DNA of 64,000 bases from Aquibium carbonis (lineage in GTDB: Bacteria > Pseudomonadota > Alphaproteobacteria > Rhizobiales > Rhizobiaceae), in the NCBI RefSeq assembly GCF_003970795.1, contig NZ_RWKW01000035.1, positions 1 through 64,000 of the forward strand, given 5' to 3'. The notes below the pieces were generated by a model. That model was not told the origin of the DNA. It saw only the letters and a list, made by a program, of their open reading frames with translations, and did not search any database. Positions 58,469 through 64,000 of this stretch are shown piece by piece. How positions within the stretch are numbered: position 1 is the first letter of the stretch; the number at the start of each line of letters is the position of its first letter. A program made the translations under genes and the position numbers.

Positions 58469-59718
58469 GCGGCTTGCTTCAACGGATTGTTGGCTTTCTT
58501 CCTCTTGAGCAGCGCCCGAACGAACCTGTCCCACTTGGCCATGCCGGCGCGCTTTTCGACCATATAGTGCCAGCGATCGTAGTGCTTGGAGCTGACGTCC
58601 TGGAGGGCGTGATTTTGGAGGCGATCGCGGATTTCCTTCGATACACCTGCCTTGCCGGCAAGCGTTTTGAAAGTCCGGCGGAGATCGCGGTTCGTCGCAT
58701 AGGGGATCACGCCGCGGTCCCGTTGTCGCCAGACGAAGCTATATAGCGTGCCATGGCTGACGGGTTTCTTCGGGTCTTTGGCAGAGGGGAAGAACCAGCC
58801 ATATTCGTTCGGCTTGATCGACTCGATCAGTTCGGCAGCGAGCAAGGGAACCGGAACGGCGTGGGGCTGCTCGTTCTTGGTCTTGGACCAGTCGATGATC
58901 CGCTCCTTGGCGTCCCATTGATCGACATGCAGCCGTGCAATCTCCTCGACGCGCTGGCCGGTCAGCATGATGAGTTGCACGGCGCGAGGATAGGAGGGGT
59001 GGACCGGCGTGTCGGGGCATTCCAGCCAGCGATAGAGTTGCACGAACTCGTCTTCGTCGAGCCAGCGAGTACCCTGGACCTTCGGCTCGGTCGGGATGCC
59101 CGTTGCGGGATTGAAGGGGAGCCGGAAGCGGCGAGAGGATTGCTGGCGATAGTCGTTGTCGGACTTCATGCCCCAGCTAAAGGCAGCATGGAGGTAGGAG
59201 CGAACATGATCGGCCATGGACTTTGCGCCTCGCTCGTAGATGGGGCGGATCAGCTCGATGATTTCCTCGGCCTCGATCTCACGTGCGAGGCGGTTGCGCC
59301 CCAGCGTATCGGCGATCTTGTTGAGGCCCTTTTCGGTTTCCTTCCATGATGGCTTGCCGGCTTCCTTGAGCGCCGCGACATAACCCTCGAACAAGTCGGC
59401 TACCGTGCCGGGACGTGTGTCGGTGGCTATCTTGATGCTTCGGCCCTTTTGGATGACGTCGGCAAAGTCGCGCTTGTAGATTTCGCGGGCCTGGGCCAGC
59501 GACATCGACGGATAGGCACCGATCTTCTTCTTAGTGCGTTTGCCGTCGCGCCATTGCTGCGCCATCCAATCGGCGGTGACACGCTTCGGCATGGGCTTGA
59601 GAACGAGGACGAGACGGCCGGTGCCACGTCCTTCGCCATCGGCGAGGTTTTCTTGTTTGCGGCTGATTTCGACGCGCTTCAGTGCGTGCCGGATCGCGGT
59701 GTCGGTTAGGACGGTCAT
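58465..59718 (-). CDS. int: Tyrosine recombinase, P4-type integrase (DUF4102)
   Basis: The 417-residue protein has an N-terminal arm-binding DUF4102 domain (KKKIGAYPSMSLAQAREIYK), a core-binding domain and a catalytic domain. Catalytic residues seen are Arg in MLTGQRVEEIARL, RDLRRTFKTLAG (the usual HxxR box reads RDLR, a variant also known in this group), His in RLQNHALQDVS and Tyr in SKHYDRWHY. It should catalyse recombination between the element's end and radC. Transcription runs away from radC into the SNase-like gene. Confidence 0.95.
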   Translation of the reverse strand: MTVLTDTAIRHALKRVEISRKQENLADGEGRGTGRLVLVLKPMPKRVTADWMAQQWRDGKRTKKKIGAYPSMSLAQAREIYKRDFADVIQKGRSIKIATDTRPGTVADLFEGYVAALKEAGKPSWKETEKGLNKIADTLGRNRLAREIEAEEIIELIRPIYERGAKSMADHVRSYLHAAFSWGMKSDNDYRQQSSRRFRLPFNPATGIPTEPKVQGTRWLDEDEFVQLYRWLECPDTPVHPSYPRAVQLIMLTGQRVEEIARLHVDQWDAKERIIDWSKTKNEQPHAVPVPLLAAELIESIKPNEYGWFFPSAKDPKKPVSHGTLYSFVWRQRDRGVIPYATNRDLRRTFKTLAGKAGVSKEIRDRLQNHALQDVSSKHYDRWHYMVEKRAGMAKWDRFVRALLKRKKANNPLKQAA

Positions 59719-59818
59719 GGCGTTTCCTCCCTTCCGGAACTGGGATCGGTCGAGGAGAAACAGGGATCGCTAGCTGGGAGCGGAAGGCCGTTTTCTACCC
59801 CTTTTACAGCCCCCAATT

Positions 59819-59851
59819 TGCCAAAACCGCCCCCACTACGCAATGCCAAAA
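59819..59851. repeat. Direct repeat TGCCAAAA before the integrase gene
   Basis: TGCCAAAA occurs at 59819-59826 and 59844-59851, 25 bases apart, between the integrase start and the radC junction. Together with the tandem CGTGATT/CGTGATC near 59886-59901, these are candidate integrase arm-type or excisionase sites. No experiment is visible to confirm this. Confidence 0.4.
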
Positions 59852-59901
59852 ATGCGCGATTTTGTTAGTGTTTCAAGGTGCTTGAGCGTGATTAAACGTG
59901 A

Positions 59902-60543
59902 TCAAAGGGGGCGAGTGGGGTGGTTGTGCACGAGGATGATCGCGGTGGCCGAGAGTTCCAGCGCCCGCCGCACGATCTCGCGCGGATAGACCGGCGTGTG
60001 GTCGACGGTGCCGGTCTGCTGCACCTCGTCGGCGATCAGCGCGTTCTTCTTGTCGAGGAACAGGATGCGGAACTGCTCGCGCGCCTCGAAGGCCATCGCC
60101 ATCCGGCAATAGTCGATCACCGCGCTCCACGAGGTGAGCACCTGGCGGCCGCGGATCGCGCTTTTCAGCATGCGTTCGGCGGCGGCGGCGGCGAGTTTGA
60201 TCTCCAGCGCCACGGCCGGGCCGACGCCCGTGACTTCGCCCAGCAGGCGAGGGGGCGCGCCGAGCACTTCGGCGAAGGATCCGAACCGGGCGAGCAGCGC
60301 CTTGGCCACCGGCTTGGTGTCGGCGCGGGGAATGGCGCGAAACAGCAGCAGTTCGAGCAGCTCGTAATCCGCCAGCGCGTCCGCGCCGGCCTGGACGAAG
60401 CGTTCGCGCAGCCGCTCGCGGTGGCCGGCATAGTGCGGTTTCGGCTTCTCGACCACGGACGAGGCACGGCCGGGCGCGACGCTGCGTTCGGAAAAGAACC
60501 CGCGCTCGTCCTCGTCCTCGATCGTCATCGACGCCCTCGCCAT
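59902..60543 (-). pseudogene. radC: RadC, 3' end cut off by the element
   Basis: The 213 residues cover the helix-hairpin-helix-like N-terminal part ([40 protein letters not shown]) and most of the MPN/JAB domain ([40 protein letters not shown]). The frame ends at [11 protein letters not shown], so the Ser and Asp that complete HxHx7SxxD are missing and the enzyme core is broken. The missing 3' part is expected at the far end of the element. Confidence 0.9.
59905..59930. other. Attachment-site junction (element end in radC)
   Basis: The radC coding sequence reads normally through LVHNHP (minus strand CTCGTGCACAACCACCC) and then changes to TRPL and a stop, where RadC proteins continue with SGDPTPS. 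The recombination core must lie at or just before this break. The other copy of the core, at the left end, is outside the window, so its exact length cannot be given. Confidence 0.7.
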
Positions 60544-60620
60544 CGCCCGCCCCGTGTGCTGGCCAGGGCAAGCTTAGTGCAAGACGCGGCAAGAGAGAAC
60601 AGGCCGTTGCGGTGGTGGCG

Positions 60621-61454
60621 TCAGGCCGCTTCGGGCAGGCCCGGGCGGTCGAGCCCGCCGGGTGACAGCGTGAAGATCTCGCAGCCCGTGGCGGTCACGC
60701 CGACCGTGTGCTCGTACTGTGCCGACAGCGAGCGGTCGCGCGTCACCGCCGTCCAGCCGTCCGACAGCACCTTCACGTGCGGCCGGCCGAGATTGATCAT
60801 CGGCTCGATGGTGAAGATCATGCCGGGGCGCATTTCCACGCCCTCGTTGCGGCTGCCATAGTGCAGGATGTTCGGCGCGTCGTGGAACAGCCGCCCGACC
60901 CCGTGACCGCAGAAGTCGCGCACCACCGAGCAGCGCTCGGCCTCGGCGAAGGACTGGATCGCGGCGCCGATCGCGCCGGTGCGGGCGCCGGGTACCACGG
61001 CCGCGATGCCGCGCATCATGGAATCATGCGTGACCTCGAGCAGCCGTTCGGCGGCGCGCTTGATGCGTCCCACCGGATACATGCGCGAGGAATCGCCGTG
61101 CCAGCCGTCGAGAATGTAGGTGACGTCGATGTTGACGATGTCGCCCTCGCGCAGCGGCTTGGCATCGGGAATGCCATGGCAGACCACGTGGTTGATCGAG
61201 GTGCAGGAGGATTTCGTGTAGCCGCGATAGTTGAGCGTGGCCGGCAGCGCACCATGATCCATGCCGAATTCGAAGACGAAGCGGTCGATCTCTTCGGTGG
61301 TCACGCCCGGCGCCACGCGTGAGGCCAGTTCGTCGAGCGCGCGTGCGGTCAGCTGGCAGGCCTTGCGCATGCCTTCGAAGGCCGCCTCGTCGTAGAGACG
61401 AATCTGGCCGGTGTTCTTCAGCGGCGCAAGCGCTGCATCCTGGTAGGTGACCAT
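60621..61454 (-). CDS. map: Type I methionine aminopeptidase
   Basis: The start is ATG 61452-61454 (MVTYQDAALAPLKNTGQIRL), giving 277 residues; an extension to 61532 is possible but has no ribosome site. MetAP motifs are complete: SCTSINHVVCHGIP, DIVNIDVTYILDGWHGDSSR (two Asp ligands), FCGHGVGRLFHDAP (His), IFTIEPMINLG (Glu) and AQYEHTVGV (Glu). It removes N-terminal Met in the cytoplasm. The map-radC neighbourhood is chromosomal and common in this order. Confidence 0.96.
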   Translation of the reverse strand: MVTYQDAALAPLKNTGQIRLYDEAAFEGMRKACQLTARALDELASRVAPGVTTEEIDRFVFEFGMDHGALPATLNYRGYTKSSCTSINHVVCHGIPDAKPLREGDIVNIDVTYILDGWHGDSSRMYPVGRIKRAAERLLEVTHDSMMRGIAAVVPGARTGAIGAAIQSFAEAERCSVVRDFCGHGVGRLFHDAPNILHYGSRNEGVEMRPGMIFTIEPMINLGRPHVKVLSDGWTAVTRDRSLSAQYEHTVGVTATGCEIFTLSPGGLDRPGLPEAA

Positions 61455-61626
61455 GATCTGGCTTTCGTGGCGATCGGTGGCAGGTGAGGCGGACCCTGCC
61501 CCTGATTTGGCATCGATCGGTCCGGGCATCAAGGCCGCAGATCGCCTGCCGCGAAATCAGCCCCGGTTCGGCGGCCATACCGGCCGTCCGTCTGGCCGCG
61601 CTCCCGGCCGGGAACCAATGGCTGCC

Positions 61627-62649
61627 TCAAACCTCCGGAATGTTCTCCTTGAGGATCAGGTGCAGCCGCGGCGGATGGCTTTCGTAGGCCAGTCCCCTGA
61701 TCGACGACGTCAGCAGGTTCAGCGCCTCGCGGGCCTCGACCCTGGGATTCTGGTCGATGACGGCGTCCATCGTGCCGTCCAGCAGCAGCCCCTTGGTGTC
61801 CTCGGTCAGTTCGTGGCCGATCAGGATCACCGACCGCGCGCGACCGCTCTCCCGCAGCGCCCGCGCGATTCCCTGATTGCCGGCCCCGATGTTGTAGATG
61901 CCTGCCAGGTCGTCATGCCGTTCGAGCAGGGCCGACGCCTCGGCATAGGCGCGCTCGCGATCGTCGAGCATCTCGCGCAGTTCCACGATGGTCAGGTTGG
62001 GGAACTCCTCCACCAGGATGTGGCGGAACCCCATCTCGCGCTCCTGGTGCCCCCGGTAGGACAGGGAGCCGGCGAACATGGCGACCTTTCGCGGTGCGTC
62101 GCGCCCCAGCAGGCGCCCGATCAGATGTCCCGCAAGCCGGCCCGCCTGCCGGTTGTCGATGCCGACATAGGCGATGCGCGGCACATGCAGCACGTCCGTG
62201 GCGAGGGTCACGACCTTCGTGCCGCCATTCGACAGGGCGCGGATGGCTTCCCGCACGGTCGGGTGATCGAGGGCGATCAGCCCGACGCCCTGCGTGACCC
62301 CGGCGAGATCGTGCAGGGTGGCCGCCAGCGTATCGGGGTTGAAACCCTCGATGCCATGCATGTGGACGTCGAGCTCGGGGCGAGCGGCGGCTTGCAGCCG
62401 AAGCTGCTCGTGCAGGATGCGGATGAAGGAATTCGTCCCGACGGGCAGCACGAAGTCGAGGCGGAGCGTTCCCGCGCGCGTGCTCATGGCAGATCCGGGG
62501 TCGGGCGCGATGTAGCCGAGCCGCCGCGCGACCTCCAGCACCACTTCGCGCGTGCGTTCACGCACCCCGGGGCGGTTGTTGAGGACCCGGTCGACCGTGG
62601 CGGCCGATACGCCGGCCTCGCGCGCAACGTCCGTTACTGTGGAACGCAT
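61627..62649 (-). CDS. LacI-family transcriptional regulator
   Basis: The 340-residue protein has an N-terminal LacI HTH (VTDVAREAGVSAATVDRVLN) and a periplasmic-binding-protein-like sensor (DFVLPVGTNSFIRILHEQLR, GVGLIALDHPTVREAIRAL, VILIGHELTEDTKGLLLDGT). It likely senses a sugar or sugar-like compound. It is divergent from a Tat-exported solute-binding protein gene and a 14-base palindrome lies between them, so it probably controls that transport operon. Confidence 0.93.
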   Translation of the reverse strand: MRSTVTDVAREAGVSAATVDRVLNNRPGVRERTREVVLEVARRLGYIAPDPGSAMSTRAGTLRLDFVLPVGTNSFIRILHEQLRLQAAARPELDVHMHGIEGFNPDTLAATLHDLAGVTQGVGLIALDHPTVREAIRALSNGGTKVVTLATDVLHVPRIAYVGIDNRQAGRLAGHLIGRLLGRDAPRKVAMFAGSLSYRGHQEREMGFRHILVEEFPNLTIVELREMLDDRERAYAEASALLERHDDLAGIYNIGAGNQGIARALRESGRARSVILIGHELTEDTKGLLLDGTMDAVIDQNPRVEAREALNLLTSSIRGLAYESHPPRLHLILKENIPEV

Positions 62650-62920
62650 GGTCGGTGTCTCGGGTCAAAACGCATATGTCGAGGCCGGGCGAGATGTGTC
62701 CGGACCCGCCTGAGCCTGATGGGAAATGATGAACACACCAAGCCGGGCGCGGCAACCCTTGCGTCCGGATATCCACCGCACCCGGGAAAGCCGGCCTGCA
62801 GTACGATCCCATCAAATTCCATCATGTGCGATGCAAACCGGATTTGGTGCATCGCGGGAGGTGTTTGAATTCGCAATTGTTTCCCTTTGGGCCTTCGATG
62901 TGAGGGCAGATGAGTGGAAA

Positions 62921-62934
62921 TGATGTTGACATCA
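62921..62934. promoter_or_regulatory. Palindromic operator and promoter of the transport gene
   Basis: TGATGT-TG-ACATCA is a perfect inverted repeat 64 bases upstream of the solute-binding gene. It contains TTGACA (62926-62931), a consensus -35 box; no strong -10 is seen 17 bases on. A LacI-type repressor bound here would block the promoter. The rest of the 348-base divergent gap shows no gene. Confidence 0.65.
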
Positions 62935-62997
62935 TCATCTTGAAACGTCAATCTTCCTCATATGGGCGCTCTCATTCGCCCACAGGGAGGAATTTCG

Positions 62998-64000
62998 ATG
63001 ACAGATCTGATGCGCATGTCGCGTCGCAGGCTGCTTGCGACCGGAGGAAAGGCAGCACTCTATGCAGGCGCGATCGGGATCGCGCCGAAGTTCATTCGGC
63101 CGGGACGCGCCTACGCAGCGGACGCGCTCGCGCCCGGCATGATCGGCGGTCCGACCGGCTTCGAGGGCGCCGAACGCTACCAGTACGGCGCCGAAACGCC
63201 CGAGGGACGCGCCATCGAGGCGGCGAAGCAGTTGAAGGCCTCCGGCGTGGACCGGATCGTGCTCGGCCTGTCGGACGGCTCCATCGGCCAGCTGACGCAG
63301 CCCTTCCCGGCAGGTGCGCCGTCGATCAAGGAGCTGTGGGAGCGGGAAACCGGCATCACGCTCGAGATCGTCGGCGTGCCGAACGGCCAGGAATTCACCA
63401 AGACGATGCAGGACATCTCCACCAGGGGTGGGGCCTACGACATCTATGCCGTCGAGTGGAATCGCCTCGGCGACCTCGCCGAGACCGGCGGCATCATCAA
63501 GCTCGACGATTTCGTCGAAAAGCACCGGCCGGAATGGGACGATCCCGAGACTGGCTATGTCGGCGGCGCCAAGGGCGTCTCGCTGCTCAACCAGTATCGT
63601 GGTTCCACCTATGGCGTGTCGCTCGATGGTGATTTCCAGACCTGGGTGTACCGCACCGACCTGTTCAACGATCCGGCCGAGCAGAAAGCCTTCAAGGACA
63701 GGTACGGCTACGATCTCGCGCCGCCGCGCACCTGGAAGCAGCTCGACGAAATCGGCATGTTCTTCCACCGCCCCGACAATGGCCTGCTCGGTTCCACCGA
63801 CATCCGCAACCAGGGCTGGGGCTACACCAACTGGTACCAGCGCTACGTGTCGATGGGTTCGCCCAACCAGTTCCTGTTCGACGATGACGGCAGGGCGCTG
63901 ATCAACTCCGAAGCCGGCATCGCCGCAACGCAGGAATACATCGACTCGCTGGCCTACAAGTCGCCGGATGCCATCTCCTGGGGCTGGCCCGAGCAGTACG
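62998..64000 (+). CDS. ABC transporter solute-binding protein, Tat-exported (cut by window end)
   Basis: The start is ATG 62998 after GGGAGG. The N-terminus carries a twin-arginine signal (MSRRRLLATGGKAALYAG, cleavage near GRAYAADA). The mature part has a family-1 extracellular solute-binding fold (LWERETGITLEIVGVPNGQE, GAYDIYAVEWNRLGDLAETG, YGVSLDGDFQTWVYRTDLF). 334 codons are present and the frame is open at the window edge. It probably delivers a carbohydrate to an ABC permease encoded downstream. Confidence 0.92.
   Translation, partial: MTDLMRMSRRRLLATGGKAALYAGAIGIAPKFIRPGRAYAADALAPGMIGGPTGFEGAERYQYGAETPEGRAIEAAKQLKASGVDRIVLGLSDGSIGQLTQPFPAGAPSIKELWERETGITLEIVGVPNGQEFTKTMQDISTRGGAYDIYAVEWNRLGDLAETGGIIKLDDFVEKHRPEWDDPETGYVGGAKGVSLLNQYRGSTYGVSLDGDFQTWVYRTDLFNDPAEQKAFKDRYGYDLAPPRTWKQLDEIGMFFHRPDNGLLGSTDIRNQGWGYTNWYQRYVSMGSPNQFLFDDDGRALINSEAGIAATQEYIDSLAYKSPDAISWGWPEQY

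Larger units (their letters stand above)
1..59925. mobile_element. Integrative and conjugative element, right-hand part, inserted in radC
   Basis: Conjugation genes (trb, traG, relaxase, traF), a RepA/ParA module, excision regulators, cargo and a tyrosine integrase lie continuously up to a radC gene that stops just after its conserved HNHP motif. The right boundary is placed where radC homology ends, about 59915-59925. The left boundary is outside the window, because trbL runs off base 1 and trbF, trbG and trbI are still missing. The gene order relaxase, traG, copG, trbB-C-D-E-J-K-L and repA, parA, RHH, DUF2840, traF, DUF736 matches the ICE/plasmid backbone common in alphaproteobacteria. Confidence 0.9.

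Noticed and set aside
59719-59901. tRNA gene as integration target
   Set aside because: No tRNA-like sequence is present near the integrase; the adjacent interrupted gene is radC.

Overview
The window is a high-GC alphaproteobacterial chromosome segment, most likely from the order Hyphomicrobiales (Rhizobiales). It is occupied almost entirely by one integrative and conjugative element (ICE) of the RepA/ParA/VirD2-type relaxase/Trb family. The genus cannot be fixed from the sequence. The chromosome is visible only at the right: a truncated radC (59902-60543), map (60621-61454), a LacI-type regulator (61627-62649) and the start of a divergent Tat-exported solute-binding protein (62998-end). The left end of the element lies outside the window.

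Region 1-14777, minus strand, is the backbone: mating-pair formation (trbB-C-D-E-J-K-L), a CopG regulator, the coupling protein TraG, a VirD2-like relaxase with a candidate oriT in front of it, a lytic transglycosylase, DUF736, the pilin peptidase TraF, DUF2840, a small RHH protein, ParA, three iteron-like repeats, and RepA. Region 14787-16735 is the likely excision/transfer switch: an AlpA/RdfS-type excisionase, a DUF6499-DUF2285 activator split by a +1 frameshift (FseA-like), a solo DUF2285 protein (QseM-like) and an XRE repressor (QseC-like) whose start codon lies in a perfect 20-bp palindrome. Region 16926-31241 is the conserved accessory backbone: DUF736, a membrane protein, DUF2493, a Toprim protein, a giant methyltransferase/Strawberry-notch helicase, small unknown genes, a ParB-like protein, DUF2958 and ArdC antirestriction. 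Three of these genes share a structured 5' leader with covarying stems, candidate radC RNA motifs.

Region 31516-58022, mostly plus strand, is a dense anti-phage or stress cargo island. It holds a caspase-like protease; a sigma factor, an unknown protein and an IrrE-peptidase/UvrD helicase with a degenerate nuclease; a complete ubiquitin-like conjugation operon (double Ubl, E2, JAB peptidase, E1) resembling Bil systems; an AddB/AddA-like nuclease-helicase pair; AbiEi/AbiEii coupled to a type I restriction system whose HsdM is fused to a half HsdS; a two-gene module with two PD-(D/E)XK-like proteins; a HEPN-like gene; and AbiV. The element ends with a staphylococcal-nuclease-like gene translationally coupled to the tyrosine integrase, which sits next to the interrupted radC.

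The most novel-looking unit is 31516-47326. There a sigma factor, a putative partner protein and an IrrE protease fused to a DNA helicase sit between a caspase and a ubiquitin-like conjugation operon followed by AddAB-like enzymes. All functional links are inferred from domains and gene order.
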